NCBI GenBank assembly: GCA_016717005.1
Contig: JADJUF010000037.1
Coordinates: 1-64,000 of the forward strand
Reading direction: 5' to 3'
DNA length: 64,000 nt
Source: Myxococcales bacterium
GTDB lineage: Bacteria; Myxococcota_A; Polyangia; Haliangiales; Haliangiaceae
Shown piece after piece: positions 18,332 to 28,830 of this stretch. Position numbers and translations under genes: made by a program. Each line of letters starts with the position of its first letter. Position 1 is the first letter of the stretch. The notes beneath the pieces were generated by a model. That model ran no database searches and was not told the origin of the DNA. It was given only the letters and a program-made list of their open reading frames with translations.

Positions 18332-19100
18332 CGCACGCCCCGCGCCGCGCGCACCCCGCGCGCGCCCCGCGCCGGCGCCGCGCGCCTGCGCATGAAGGAC
18401 CTGTGCGCCGCGACCGGCCTGTCGCGCCAGGCGATCCACTTCTACATCCAGCAGGGCCTCGTCGCCGAGGGCACCAAGACCGGCCGCAACATGGCCTGGT
18501 ACGGGCCGGCCCACGTCGAGCGGTTGCAGCTGATCCGCCGGCTGCAGGAGGAGCGGTTCCTGCCGCTCCACGCGATCCGGGCGATGCTGACCGACGACAC
18601 CACGGCGCTGCCGGCCAGCCAGCAGAGCCTGCTGGCCGAGATCGCCGCGCGCCTGCCGGCCGAGGTCGCCGGCCGCCACGATCGCACCGTCCGCTTTTCG
18701 GACGCGCTGACCCGGCACGGCGTGACGCCCGCCGACGGCGAGCGGCTGATCGAGCTGGGCCTCCTGCCGGTGCGCGGCAGCGGCGACGCGCGCGAGCTCC
18801 CGGTCGACAGCGAGCGGCTGCTGACCCTGTGGGCGCAGTGGCGCGCGCTCGGCTTCACCGAGGCCCGCGGGTTCGACCCGGCCGATCTGGCGATCTTCAC
18901 CGACGTGGCCGACCGCCTGGTCGCGGTCGAGACCAAGATCCTGCTGGGCCGGTTCGGCGACCTCCCCGCGGCCGACGCCGCGCCCCTGCTCGAGCGCGCG
19001 CTGCCGCTGGTCCACGCCACGGTCATCCACTTCCACCAGGCCGCGGTGCGCGCGTTCTTCGCCGCCGCGGAGCTGCCCACGCCCACGCCTCGGAGGCCCG

Positions 19101-19114
<14 letters not shown>
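18317..19114 (+). CDS. MerR-family transcriptional regulator
   Basis: 265 residues. A basic arginine/proline-rich N-terminal extension of about 24 residues precedes the winged helix (LRMKDLCAATGLSRQAIHFYIQQGLV) and the wing/dimer segment (HVERLQLIRRLQEERFLPLHAIRAML). The C-terminal effector region (HGVTPADGERLIELGLLP onward) includes a long helical part and lacks the Cys ligands of metal-sensing MerR proteins. The gene lies between the reductase and diiron genes and overlaps the latter's start by 14 bp, suggesting it controls this oxygenase system. The start may instead be the ATG at about 18392, since the extension partly comes from a duplicated junction. Confidence 0.85.
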
Positions 19115-20310
<1,196 letters not shown>

Positions 20311-20315
<5 letters not shown>

Positions 20316-20408
20316 GCCGCGCTTGCGGCGCCGCGATGCCGGCGGCGCTCGACGGACGCGCCGCGGGCGCGCCGCGACCATCGCCTGAGCCGCGCTTGCG
20401 GCGCCGCG
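20311..20408. repeat. Duplicated end of the diiron gene (73-bp period)
   Basis: CCTGAGCCGCGCTTGCGGCG appears at 20311 and again at 20384. The first copy contains the diiron stop codon (TGA at 20313-20315). The 131 bp between the diiron gene and the SnoaL lipoprotein gene consist mainly of this duplication and hold no other gene. Confidence 0.7.
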
Positions 20409-20446
20409 GGCGACCGCGATACATGGGTCGTCTCATGGAGGCGACG

Positions 20447-21538
20447 ATGAAGCTCTCGACTGTTGCGATCGCGCTGACGGCGGCCCTGGCGCTGACCGGC
20501 TGCAAGAAGAAGCCCGCCGACGACCACGCGGCCCCGCCCACGACCGCCACCGGCAGCGGCACCGCCGCCGGGACCGCGACGCCGCCGACGCCGACGCCGG
20601 TCACCGGCGAGGCGCTGGCCAGGATCTACCTGGCCGGCTGGGACGCGTGGAACGCCGGGGACAAGGCGAAGTTCGGCGCGATGTACGCCAAGGACGCGGT
20701 CAGCCACTGGCCCGACAACCCGACGCCCGAGCGCCGCGGCGGCCCCGCCATCGTCGACGAGGCGTTCCACTTCCGGGCCGGCTTCCCCGACGCCAGGTCG
20801 ACCGCGCAGCTGGTGCTGGTCAACGGCCGCACGGTCGCGGGCGTCTGGCTGACGACCGGCACCAACACCGGCGCGATGCCGTCGCCGATGGGCGAGATGC
20901 CGCCGACCGGCAAGAAGATCGGCCAGCTCCTGTTCCACATGGTCACGTTCGACGACGCCAACCAGATCGCCGACGAGTGGTTCATCATGGACGGCAACAC
21001 GATGATGAACCAGCTCGGCATGTCGCCGCAGCCGGGCCGCCCGATCATCGAGCAGGGCGCGGCCACGCCGGTGATCGTGGCGTCGTCAGGCGCCGCGCTC
21101 GAGCAGGGCAACCTGGTGGCCGCGCAGAAGGGCAACGACGACTTCAACAAGCGCGACCTCGCGGCGCTGACCGAGGGCTGGACCGACGACGCGATCGAGA
21201 GCGACCAGGCGTCGCCCGCGGACACCGTCGGCAAGGCCAAGATCGCCGCGGGCACCAAGATGTTCATGGACGCGTTCTCCGACGGCAAGATCACGCCGAT
21301 CTCGCTGTGGGCCGCGGGCGACTACGTCGTCGGCGTGTCGACCTTCACCGGCACCAACGACGGCGACATGGGCCCGATGAAGAAGACCGGCAAGCCGGTC
21401 AAGCTCACCGTCGCCGAGATCTCCAAGCTCGACGGCGGCAAGGTGAAGCAGCTGTGGCGCTTCTTCGACTCCACCGCGATGGCGATCCAGATGGGCATGA
21501 TGGCGCCGCCACCGGGGGCGCCGCCGGCGACCAAGTAG
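20447..21538 (+). CDS. Lipoprotein with two SnoaL-like (nuclear transport factor 2-type) domains
   Basis: 363 residues. MKLSTVAIALTAALALTGCKKK is a lipoprotein signal peptide. A Thr/Ala/Pro linker follows to about residue 55. Two repeated alpha+beta domains follow: one starting ALARIYLAGWDAWNAGDKAKF with HWPDNPTPERRGGPAIVDEAFHFRAGFPD (ester-cyclase/SnoaL-like), and a second starting LVAAQKGNDDFNKRDLAALTEG with SLWAAGDYVVGVSTFTG. The fold binds small polar or hydrophobic ligands; the ligand is unknown. ATG 20447 is preferred over 20423 and 20435 because GGAGG lies 5 nt before it. It converges with the GNAT gene with no bases between their stops. Confidence 0.82.
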   Translation: MKLSTVAIALTAALALTGCKKKPADDHAAPPTTATGSGTAAGTATPPTPTPVTGEALARIYLAGWDAWNAGDKAKFGAMYAKDAVSHWPDNPTPERRGGPAIVDEAFHFRAGFPDARSTAQLVLVNGRTVAGVWLTTGTNTGAMPSPMGEMPPTGKKIGQLLFHMVTFDDANQIADEWFIMDGNTMMNQLGMSPQPGRPIIEQGAATPVIVASSGAALEQGNLVAAQKGNDDFNKRDLAALTEGWTDDAIESDQASPADTVGKAKIAAGTKMFMDAFSDGKITPISLWAAGDYVVGVSTFTGTNDGDMGPMKKTGKPVKLTVAEISKLDGGKVKQLWRFFDSTAMAIQMGMMAPPPGAPPATK

Positions 21539-22228
21539 TCACGTCAGCGCGACCGCGGTCGCGACCGCCCCGACGATCGGCCCCAGCTCGGAGTCGGCGT
21601 CGGGGTCGCGGTTTTCGGTGACCGCGTAGAACTCGCGCAGGAACCCCGCGACGACCGCGCCGGCGAGGTGCGTGGGCGCCGCGCCGTCGAAGAACGCGAT
21701 CAGCCGCAGGTGCCGGTCGCGCGCCAGGCCAGGGCCGAGCGCTGGCTGCACGTAGCCGTGCTCGACCACCCGCGCGCCCCAGCGCCGGAACCGCGCCAGC
21801 CGCGCCGCCGCGTCGGGATCGCCGCCGCGCGCAGGATCGGCGACCTCGCCGAAGACCGCCACGACCTCGGCCCCGGCCGCGCGCGCGTGGTCGGCGATGG
21901 TCGCCCGGGCACGGTCGAGCAGCCCGCGCCCGAGCCCGCGCCCGCGCGCCCCCGGCGCCACCACCAGATAGGTGAGCAGGCCGCACCGGCAGCGCGGGTA
22001 CCACTCGGCGACGACGCCGCCGTCGAGCCGCGCGGCGGTCGCGTCGTCGAGGTCGGTCCCGGCCAGCAGGATCACCCGGCGCAGGTCGGCGGCCGGTGTC
22101 AACAACGCCGCGTCCCAGACCGCGCGCGGCTCGCGCTGGTGCGCGAACGCCGGCAGGTACAGCTCGTCGTAGAACCGCGCCAGCACCGGCAGGTCGGCCG
22201 CGGTCAGCGTGCGCACGGTCGCGGACAT
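21539..22228 (-). CDS. GNAT-family N-acetyltransferase
   Basis: 229 residues. The acetyl-CoA-binding motif A is seen in CGLLTYLVVAPGARGRGLGRGLLDRA (RGRGLG pyrophosphate loop) at about 82-108. A long C-terminal region (residues 130-229: RFRRWGARVVEHGYVQPALGPG) carries the acceptor site, which I cannot assign. Minus-strand TAGCGT ends 10 nt before the ATG at 22228. Upstream open frame in the same phase is antisense to the DUF1801 gene and is ignored. The stop codon abuts that of the SnoaL-like gene, with 0 bp between them. Confidence 0.88.
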   Translation of the reverse strand: MSATVRTLTAADLPVLARFYDELYLPAFAHQREPRAVWDAALLTPAADLRRVILLAGTDLDDATAARLDGGVVAEWYPRCRCGLLTYLVVAPGARGRGLGRGLLDRARATIADHARAAGAEVVAVFGEVADPARGGDPDAAARLARFRRWGARVVEHGYVQPALGPGLARDRHLRLIAFFDGAAPTHLAGAVVAGFLREFYAVTENRDPDADSELGPIVGAVATAVALT

Positions 22229-22339
22229 CGCGTCGACGACGCTACACCACCGCGCGCGCCGCGCGCCGCGCGACGTGGGCGGTCGCGATCCCCGGCGCGC
22301 GCCGACGCGATGACGGCCGGCGCGTGGCATCATCATCAC

Positions 22340-22903
22340 GTGAAGCGCACCACCGCGAAGCCGACCGCGCGCCGTACGTCGGCCACCGCCGCCAAGCCCG
22401 CCGCCAAGGCCAAGCCCGCCGCCAAGGCCAAGCCCGCCGCCAAGGCCAAGCCCGCCGCCAAGGCCAAGCCCGCCGCCAAGGCCAAGCCCAAGCCCAAGCC
22501 CGCCGCCAAGGCCAAGCCCGCCGCCAAGAAGCCCGCGCCGCGCACCGATCTCGGCAAGCCGATCGACGGCTTCTTCGCGCGCCAGGCCGCGGTGCTTCAG
22601 CCGATCGCGCGCGCGCTGCGCGCGCTGGTCGAGGCGGTCGCGCCCGACGCCACCTCGTCGATCAAGTGGGGCATGCCGTTCTTCATGATCGGCGACTCGA
22701 TCGTGTGCGCGATCGGCGCGCACAAGGCCCACGTCAACCTGATCCTCTCGGGCCCGCCCGGCACCTTCGCCGATCCTGGCGGCCTCCTGTCCGGTGACGG
22801 CAAGACCGGCCGCCACCTCAAGCTGACCGCGACCGACACGATCCCGGCCGCCGCGGTCCGCGGCTGGATCGAGACCGCCGCCGCCCGCGCCCGCCTGGGC
22901 TGA
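22340..22903 (+). CDS. DUF1801 protein with a histone-H1-like Lys/Ala/Pro tail at the N-terminus
   Basis: 187 residues. Residues 1-70 are VKRTTAKPTARRTSA followed by about eight repeats of AAKAKP-type sequence, highly basic and resembling the H1/HU-type tails of bacterial nucleoid proteins. The C-terminal domain (about 72-187) is DUF1801: IDGFFARQAAVLQPIARALRALVEAVAP, SSIKWGMPFFMIG, GPPGTFADPGGLLSG. The 18-bp repeat AAGCCCGCCGCCAAGGCC underlies the tail. The start GTG 22340 is favoured over an ATG at 22310, which would add MTAGAWHHHH. A link to DNA is inferred from the tail only. Confidence 0.8.
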   Translation: MKRTTAKPTARRTSATAAKPAAKAKPAAKAKPAAKAKPAAKAKPAAKAKPKPKPAAKAKPAAKKPAPRTDLGKPIDGFFARQAAVLQPIARALRALVEAVAPDATSSIKWGMPFFMIGDSIVCAIGAHKAHVNLILSGPPGTFADPGGLLSGDGKTGRHLKLTATDTIPAAAVRGWIETAAARARLG

Positions 22904-22974
22904 GCGACGCGCGCGCCCGCGCGGTCACCGCCCCGTGACCGCGAGCGCGCTGCGAGACCGCCGCGGGGGCCGCC

Positions 22975-23874
22975 TCACCCGCCGCAGCCGAGCTCGCGGC
23001 GCAGCGTCAAGTAGCGCGCGGCGATCGCGCCGTCGTCGCCGCCGCCCGGCAGCCAGCGCCGCTCACCGACCTCGGCCCGCGCGACGGCGGCGCAGGCCTC
23101 GTCGTGCGGCGCCCCGGGCGTGCGCGCGAACGCCAGCAGCACGAACGCGGTCGCGTCGGCGGCGCCGACGGCGATCCGGCCGTTGGCGATCGGCTCGATG
23201 CCCAGCACCAGCCGCGCCGCCGCGACCTGGCCGAGCGGCGCGACCTCGACCTCCTCGAGGCAGGCCCGGGCCAGGTCGACCTCGCCGTAGACCACCGCCT
23301 GGCACGCGTCGCCGGGCACGGCGTCGGCGCCGCGCGCCCGCTCAGCCAGCCACGGACGCCGGTCGTCGTCGCGCGGACAGCCGGCCAGCGCCCGCGCCAG
23401 CGCGTCGGCGTGCTCGGCGTGGCCCGCGGTCCACGTCACCCGCAGCCCGAACGTCTCGCACCACGGCTCGGCCGCGAGCAGGGCGTCGAGCCAGGCCAGG
23501 CCGTCGGCGTAGCACCCGTCACCGCAGCCCGCGCAGCCGCGACCCTGCCGGAGCGCGCGCCGACGATCGGCCGCGGTCGCGTCGCCCCGGCGCGCCAGCT
23601 CCCAGCCGACGGCGCACGCCTCGTCGACCGCGCCGACCCGCGCGTACGCGTCGACCACCAGCCGCAGCGCCGCGGCGTCGTCGTGCTTGACGCGATACAC
23701 GCTCGCGGCGCCCATCACCTCGGCCCGGTCGCCCTCGCGCAGCGATCGCTCGGCGAGGTCCGCCATGCCCCGGCCGCCGTCGTCGCGCGCGCGCCGGTGC
23801 GGCACGATCACCGCCAGCGCCACCGCCGCGCTGATCGCGATCGCCACCATCGTCGCCGGGCGCGGCCGCTGCAT
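22975..23874 (-). CDS. Membrane-anchored Cys-rich protein with TPR-like pattern
   Basis: 299 residues. One N-terminal helix (MVAIAISAAVALAVIVP) anchors it. The remainder is alpha-helical and alternates Ala/Leu-rich segments (ALRLVVDAYARVGAVDEACAVGWELARRGD), like tetratricopeptide repeats. Cysteines are numerous (GCAGCGDGCYADG, CETFGL, CPRDDD) and may form disulfides outside the cytoplasm. I recognise no named family. Minus-strand TATCCT ends 9 nt before the ATG at 23874. The next gene downstream (23924-25231) is on the same strand but ends 50 bp upstream of it. Confidence 0.65.
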   Translation of the reverse strand: MQRPRPATMVAIAISAAVALAVIVPHRRARDDGGRGMADLAERSLREGDRAEVMGAASVYRVKHDDAAALRLVVDAYARVGAVDEACAVGWELARRGDATAADRRRALRQGRGCAGCGDGCYADGLAWLDALLAAEPWCETFGLRVTWTAGHAEHADALARALAGCPRDDDRRPWLAERARGADAVPGDACQAVVYGEVDLARACLEEVEVAPLGQVAAARLVLGIEPIANGRIAVGAADATAFVLLAFARTPGAPHDEACAAVARAEVGERRWLPGGGDDGAIAARYLTLRRELGCGG

Positions 23875-23923
23875 GTCGCGCGCAGGATAGCGCAGGCGTT
23901 CGGGGCGCGCGCCCGGGGGCTGG

Positions 23924-25231
23924 TCAGGGCACTTCGTCGGCGCCGAGGTCCGCGCGCCCGGCCGGGTTCGGCCGCAGGTCGCCGTCGTAGTCGACGATCG
24001 GGTCGCTCGCGCTGCTGCCGGGATCGGAGCTGGCCCGGGCCAGGCTCGCGGCGGTGATGTGACAGGCGGCGACGGTGTTCATGCCCGCGTCGACGAACCC
24101 GACCTCGGTCAACGTCAGCATGCGCACCTCGGTGCCGGCCGGCGCGTTCATCGGCCCGATGATCGAGTAGCTGTGGGTGCAGCTGGCCCCGCCGACCTCG
24201 ACGTCGGTGTTGTTGCTGCCGTAGATGAGGTTGTTGCGCGCGGTGATCGCCGAGCCCTGGCAGAACAGCGCCCCGGCGGTGCCGGTCATCGCGCTGTTGC
24301 GGCGCATCGTCGTGAACTCGACCAGGCTGCCATCGACCGACGGCGTCAGCGACAGCCCGCCGCCGGTGTTGGTGTTGGTGTCGCCGTTGTTGATGATGAA
24401 CGAGTTCGTGACCACGGCCCGCCCGTCGACCAGCCGCACGCCGCCCTTGCGGTTGCCCGAGACCACGCTGCGGGCGACCGTCAGCTGACAGTCGGCGACC
24501 TCGACGCCGCGATCCGCGTTGTTGTCGACCGTGACGTGGATCAGGCTCAGCGTCGCGTTGGCGCACTTGATCCCGTCGGCGTTGCCCCCGCCGACCGCGT
24601 CGTGGATCGTCGCGCCGATGATGGTCACGTCGCCGCCGGTGATGTCGAGGATCTGGTCGTTGGTCGACCGCCCGAGCGTGACGCCCTCGGCCCGGATGGT
24701 CACGGTCGCGTTGATCGTCGTCGCCCCGGGCGCGACGTAGGTGCCCGGCGCGACGTTGAGGTACGTGCGCCCGCCGCCGACCTCGGTGAGGCCCTGGGCC
24801 AGGGTCGAGCACGGCGTGGCCTGGGAGCAGGTGGAGGTCGCGGTCCCGGTCGTCGTCACGTAGATGACCTGTTCGGTCGGGATGCAGCTGCCGCCGTCGC
24901 ACACGCCGCTGTCGCACTCGCCGTCGGCCGCGCACGGCCGGCAGGCGTTGCCGGCGCCGCACACCGGCATGCTCGCGACGTCGCAGTCGGCGGCCTGGTG
25001 GTCGTTCGGGGTCGCGCAGTCCCGACACTCGTCCATGACGCACGAGCTGGCCGGCGCGACGCACAGGCCCGGGTTGGCGGTGCAGCCGGTCATGCCGTCG
25101 ATCGCGGGCGGCGCGTCGAGCGGACACGGATCCGACCCGCAGAAGTCGCCGTTCTCCTTGGAGCACGCGCCGAGCGCGACGACGGCGGCGAGCGAGAGCG
25201 AGAGCGAGCAGGCGAACGAAGTCAGGCGCAT
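23924..25231 (-). CDS. Secreted lipoprotein with parallel beta-helix domain
   Basis: 435 residues. The signal MRLTSFACSLSLSLAAVVALGACS has the lipobox at about residue 22. A Cys-rich region (about 30-120) with paired cysteines (FCGSDPCPL, CGAGNACRPCAADGECDSGVC) precedes a right-handed beta helix. There many short turns contain Asn and Gly (TINATVTIRAEGVTLG, HVTVDNNADRGVEV, FIINNGDTNTNTGG). Such proteins act at the cell surface, as polysaccharide-active or adhesive proteins; no catalytic triad is seen. The ATG has GAGGGAT upstream. Its role is not known. Confidence 0.8.
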   Translation of the reverse strand: MRLTSFACSLSLSLAAVVALGACSKENGDFCGSDPCPLDAPPAIDGMTGCTANPGLCVAPASSCVMDECRDCATPNDHQAADCDVASMPVCGAGNACRPCAADGECDSGVCDGGSCIPTEQVIYVTTTGTATSTCSQATPCSTLAQGLTEVGGGRTYLNVAPGTYVAPGATTINATVTIRAEGVTLGRSTNDQILDITGGDVTIIGATIHDAVGGGNADGIKCANATLSLIHVTVDNNADRGVEVADCQLTVARSVVSGNRKGGVRLVDGRAVVTNSFIINNGDTNTNTGGGLSLTPSVDGSLVEFTTMRRNSAMTGTAGALFCQGSAITARNNLIYGSNNTDVEVGGASCTHSYSIIGPMNAPAGTEVRMLTLTEVGFVDAGMNTVAACHITAASLARASSDPGSSASDPIVDYDGDLRPNPAGRADLGADEVP

Positions 25232-25321
25232 GGATCCCTCGAGGTGACAGGCACGATCGTCGGCCGAACCGACGGGTGGGTCAAGGACGACGTCGGGACG
25301 CGATCGTCGTCACACCGGAGC

Positions 25322-26296
25322 CTAGAACGAACCGGCGAGGCCGACGCCGGCGCCGCCGCTGGGGACGACCCACGCGGTGGCGGCGCGCGCGCGGGGCTTG
25401 CCGCTGCGCAGGTACAGGTAGGTGCCGGCCGCGACCGCGACCGCGCCGACGCCGATCAGCGCGAAGCCGCCGGGGGCGCTGTCGAAGTAGAACTGCTGGG
25501 TCGGGACCGGATCCTCGTCGAGCGCGACCAGGACCGCGCCGCCGACGAGCGCGGCCACGCCCGCGCCCGCGACGCCGAGCCACAACGGGTCGCGCTTGCC
25601 GCCGCCGCCGCCGCCGCGGTCGGGCACCATCGCGACGTCGACCGGCACGGTCTCGTCCTTCTTGATCTCGATCGGCAGGGTCTGGGTACGGTGGCCGGGC
25701 AGCTCGAGGGTGACGGTGTGCGGGCCGGTGCGCAGGCCCTGCTCCCAGGGCGTGGCGCCCGCGGTGGCGCCGTCGATCAACACCTTGGCGCCCGGCGGCG
25801 TCGACGTGATCTTGACGATGCCGGTGCCCTGGCCCTGGACCGCGAACAACGCCTCGGCCAGATCCTCGGCGGTGGGCCCGAGCGTGTCGTTGCGGCAGGC
25901 CCGGCAGAACACGCTCTGCGCGACGATGGCCTTGCCGTTGGCGCCGTAGAGCCAGCCGGTCAGCTTGATCTCGTCGGTCTGGGCCTTGGTGTCGTGGTGG
26001 ACCTCGACCATCACGAACAGCGTGCTGTCGTAGCTGAGCTTGGCCACCGCCGGTTCCGCGCAGCCCTGGTCGGTCAGGACGAAGCAGTCGACCAGCTTGG
26101 CGCCGACCGACTCGTCGGCGACGCCGATCTGCACCTGGTAGCCGCGCGCGCTCAGCCACGGCCCCAGCGTGGTCTCGATGACCGGCTGCTTGGCGGGCTC
26201 GCCGGCGACGATCAGGGCCAGCGAGCCGGCGCGCGCGGGCGCGGCCAGACCGGCGAGGAGCAACAGCACGACGGAGGCTAGGCGGGGCAGGCTCAT
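25322..26296 (-). CDS. PEGA-domain envelope protein
   Basis: 324 residues. A signal peptide (MSLPRLASVVLLLLAGLAAPARA) leads to a domain of about 150 residues of unknown type (LIVAGEPAKQPVIETTLGPWLSARGYQV). Then comes a PEGA domain (GIVKITSTPPGAKVLIDGATAGATPWEQGLRTGPHTVTLELPGH, about 170-225). A Gly stretch (GGGGGGK) and two C-terminal hydrophobic helices (WLGVAGAGVAALVGGAVLV and FALIGVGAVAVAAGTYLYL) follow. This layout suggests a cell-envelope protein with a cytoplasmic or periplasmic PEGA region. TACAAT on the minus strand ends 11 nt before ATG 26296. Confidence 0.82.
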   Translation of the reverse strand: MSLPRLASVVLLLLAGLAAPARAGSLALIVAGEPAKQPVIETTLGPWLSARGYQVQIGVADESVGAKLVDCFVLTDQGCAEPAVAKLSYDSTLFVMVEVHHDTKAQTDEIKLTGWLYGANGKAIVAQSVFCRACRNDTLGPTAEDLAEALFAVQGQGTGIVKITSTPPGAKVLIDGATAGATPWEQGLRTGPHTVTLELPGHRTQTLPIEIKKDETVPVDVAMVPDRGGGGGGKRDPLWLGVAGAGVAALVGGAVLVALDEDPVPTQQFYFDSAPGGFALIGVGAVAVAAGTYLYLRSGKPRARAATAWVVPSGGAGVGLAGSF

Positions 26297-26487
26297 GCGA
26301 GGCGCCGATTGTACACAGGTGACCGTCGGGCCGCGCCTTTTCACCCGTGGACCCGGCTCACCCGTCTCGGGTGCGTGCCGTGGCCAGCTGCGGGCGTGGG
26401 CCACGCGCGGATCGAGCCCGCCGGCGTGCCGAGCGGATCGTCCCCTCGCCGCGGCGGGTGGTGTGCGTCACGGGCGGAGCGCCGCGG

Positions 26488-28830
26488 TCACAGGATGTCG
26501 GTCTTGGCCTGGGCCATCTTGCGGTTGGCGCCGGCCGACTTCACCGCGACGGCCTGGTTGACCGCGTCGAGCACGAGCTTGATGCGCTGGTTCATCTCGG
26601 CGGCGGAGGCCCAGCGCTCGGCCGGCCGGGCCGCGAGCCCGCGCATCACCGCCTCCTCGAGCGGGGCCGGCACCGCCGGCACCAGCGCCGACAGCGGCGT
26701 CGGCTTGGTGCCGCGATCGAAGCCCTCGTACGGCATGCGCCCGGTCAGCATCTCGTACAGGCTGACCGCGACCGCGAACACGTCGCACCGGTGATCGATC
26801 TCGCCGCCGCCGAGCTGCTCGGGCGGCATGTAGGCCGGGGTCCCGGCGATCACCGACTGCTTCTTGCCCTCGGCCAGCGACTTGGCCAGGCCGAAGTCCA
26901 TCAGCTTCACCAGCCCCTCGGGGGTGCGCATGATGTTGGCCGGCTTGATGTCGCGGTGGATGATCTGCTTGCCGTGGGCGTAGGTCAGCGCGTCGAGCAC
27001 CTGCGTGACGATCCGCAACGACTCGATGATCGTCAGGCCGGTGCCCTGGTTCTGGAGCGCCTCGACCGACTCGCCGCTGACGAACTCCATGCACAGGAAC
27101 GCGCGGCCCTGCAGGTAGCCGGTGTCGTGGACCGTGACGATGTTGGGGTGGTTGAGCGCGGCGACCGCCCGGGCCTCGCGCTGGAACATCTCGCGGATGC
27201 CGGTCTGGGTCGACAGCTCCTCGGACAGGAACTTGAGCGCGACGTCGCGCCCGAGCAGCGTGTCGAAGGCGCGGTAGACCACCGCCATGCCACCGCGGCC
27301 GAGCTCGCCGCGCAGCTCGTAGCGATCGCGCTGCGGCGCGGCGTCGCTCTCGGCCAGGCGCGTGGCCTTGCCCAGCGCCTTCTTCCAGGCGCGGATCTCC
27401 TCGGCCCGCTTCCAGCCGTCGCGATACGCCGGCGAGGTGTCCTCGACCGCGTCGAACGCGACCAGCGCGTCCTCGTAGGCGCCGTGGGCCAGGTAGTAGA
27501 GCCCGAGCCGGTAGTAGACCTCGATGTTGCCGAGGTCGCACGGCCGGCCGCCGGTGAAGCGCTTGAGCGTCTCGAGGCTGGCGCCGTGGCGGGCCGCCGC
27601 CACGGCGGTGTCGTCGAGCAGCCCGGCGATCAACGGCGCCTGCTCGAGCCCGACCACGCGGATCTCGGTGCGGACCACCACCGACGGCGACGCCGACGCC
27701 TCGGGCAGCGCCGAGAGCTCGACCCGCCGCTTGAGCTGCTGCGCCGCCGCCTCCGCGATCTGGCTCGCGAGCAGCTCGATCTGGGTCGCGTCGAGGTTCG
27801 AGCCCGGCCCGGGCAGCGTGTCGCCGCGCGCGGCCGGCGCCGGCTCGGCGACCAGGCCCCGCAGGCGCGCGTCGACGTCGCGGTAGGGGCCGACCAGCGC
27901 CTGGAGCTGCTCGAAGTACGACTGCGCGCGCGCGGCGTCGCCGCCGGCGGCGGTCAGCTTGGCGCGCTGGTAGTGCCACTCGGCGGTGGCCTTCGACAGC
28001 GGCCGCGCGGCGACCTCTTGCTCGACGAAGCCGAGCGCCACCTTCGGCGACAGATCGGCGATGCGCTCGAGGAAGCTGTCGGGCCGCGGCGAGGCCCGGG
28101 CGACGTCGACCCAGGTCGTGGCCGCGCGCTCGAGCTCGCCGGCCAGCTCGTACAGCTCGGCGGCGCGCTGGTGGTTGCCGCGGCGCGCGACCAGCGGCGC
28201 GGCCCGGCCCGGCTGGCCCAGCACGTTGACGTACAGGTGCACGGCCTCGTCCTCGAGCCCGGCGTCCGCGTAGATCTCGGCGGCGGTGGCGAGCTCGCCG
28301 TCGGCCAGGTACGCGTCGGCGGCGTCGCGCGCGAGGCGCTGGACCTCGGCCCGGGCCGCGGCGCTGGTGGCGCCGGCGGCGGCCTCGCGGTAGCGGTCCT
28401 CGAGCTCCTGGGCCCGGGTCCGCACCGGCGCCACACCCGAGGTGCGCTGGGGCAGGCCCGGGGTCGGCGCCATCCGGGCCCGCAGCTCCTCGGCCTTGGC
28501 CGCCATGTTCGCGCGCTGGTAGAAGTGCGCGGCGCGCTCGAGGTTGCCGACGCGCTCGTACAGCTCGGCGGCGTGGCGCACCTCGCCGCGCTTGATCGCG
28601 ATCGCGGCGGCGTTCTCCGGCTCCTGCGCTCGCACGTACAGATCGAACGCGGCCGCCAGATCGTTGGCGTCGGCCGCCAGCCGCGCGGCCTCGCTGTAGC
28701 GCCCGCGCTTGATCAGCCCGTTGCGCGCGGCCACGCCCCGGCCGCGCCGCGAGGCGACCATGAGCACGACGAGGACCAGGACCACGCCGCCGGCCGCGGC
28801 CATGCCCCCGGGCGTCGACAGCACGTCCAT
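26488..28830 (-). CDS. Ser/Thr protein kinase with N-terminal membrane helix and TPR-like region
   Basis: 780 residues. Residues 8-28 are a single helix (MAAAGGVVLVLVVLMVASRRG). A long alpha-helical region of roughly 30-480 has TPR-type repeats (YSEAARLAADANDLAAAFDLYVRA; EVRHAAELYERVGNLERAAHFY; GNHQRAAELYELAGELERA). The kinase domain begins near 503 with YELRGELGRGGMAVVYRAFD, and shows HRDIKPANI, the DFGLAKS loop and the activation segment YMPPEQLGGG. Start ATG 28830 overlaps the stop of the GspE-type gene (ATGA), so the two are coupled. Regulating secretion or pilus motors by phosphorylation is an inference. Confidence 0.92.
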   Translation of the reverse strand: MDVLSTPGGMAAAGGVVLVLVVLMVASRRGRGVAARNGLIKRGRYSEAARLAADANDLAAAFDLYVRAQEPENAAAIAIKRGEVRHAAELYERVGNLERAAHFYQRANMAAKAEELRARMAPTPGLPQRTSGVAPVRTRAQELEDRYREAAAGATSAAARAEVQRLARDAADAYLADGELATAAEIYADAGLEDEAVHLYVNVLGQPGRAAPLVARRGNHQRAAELYELAGELERAATTWVDVARASPRPDSFLERIADLSPKVALGFVEQEVAARPLSKATAEWHYQRAKLTAAGGDAARAQSYFEQLQALVGPYRDVDARLRGLVAEPAPAARGDTLPGPGSNLDATQIELLASQIAEAAAQQLKRRVELSALPEASASPSVVVRTEIRVVGLEQAPLIAGLLDDTAVAAARHGASLETLKRFTGGRPCDLGNIEVYYRLGLYYLAHGAYEDALVAFDAVEDTSPAYRDGWKRAEEIRAWKKALGKATRLAESDAAPQRDRYELRGELGRGGMAVVYRAFDTLLGRDVALKFLSEELSTQTGIREMFQREARAVAALNHPNIVTVHDTGYLQGRAFLCMEFVSGESVEALQNQGTGLTIIESLRIVTQVLDALTYAHGKQIIHRDIKPANIMRTPEGLVKLMDFGLAKSLAEGKKQSVIAGTPAYMPPEQLGGGEIDHRCDVFAVAVSLYEMLTGRMPYEGFDRGTKPTPLSALVPAVPAPLEEAVMRGLAARPAERWASAAEMNQRIKLVLDAVNQAVAVKSAGANRKMAQAKTDIL

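Noticed and set aside
20423..20446. Starts at ATG 20423 or 20435 for the SnoaL-like lipoprotein
   Set aside because: GGAGG lies just before ATG 20447, where a clean lipoprotein signal peptide begins.
22310..22339. Start of the DUF1801 protein at ATG 22310 giving MTAGAWHHHH
   Set aside because: No ribosome-binding site; the HHHH is coded by a chance CAT run, and the GTG at 22340 begins the basic tail.
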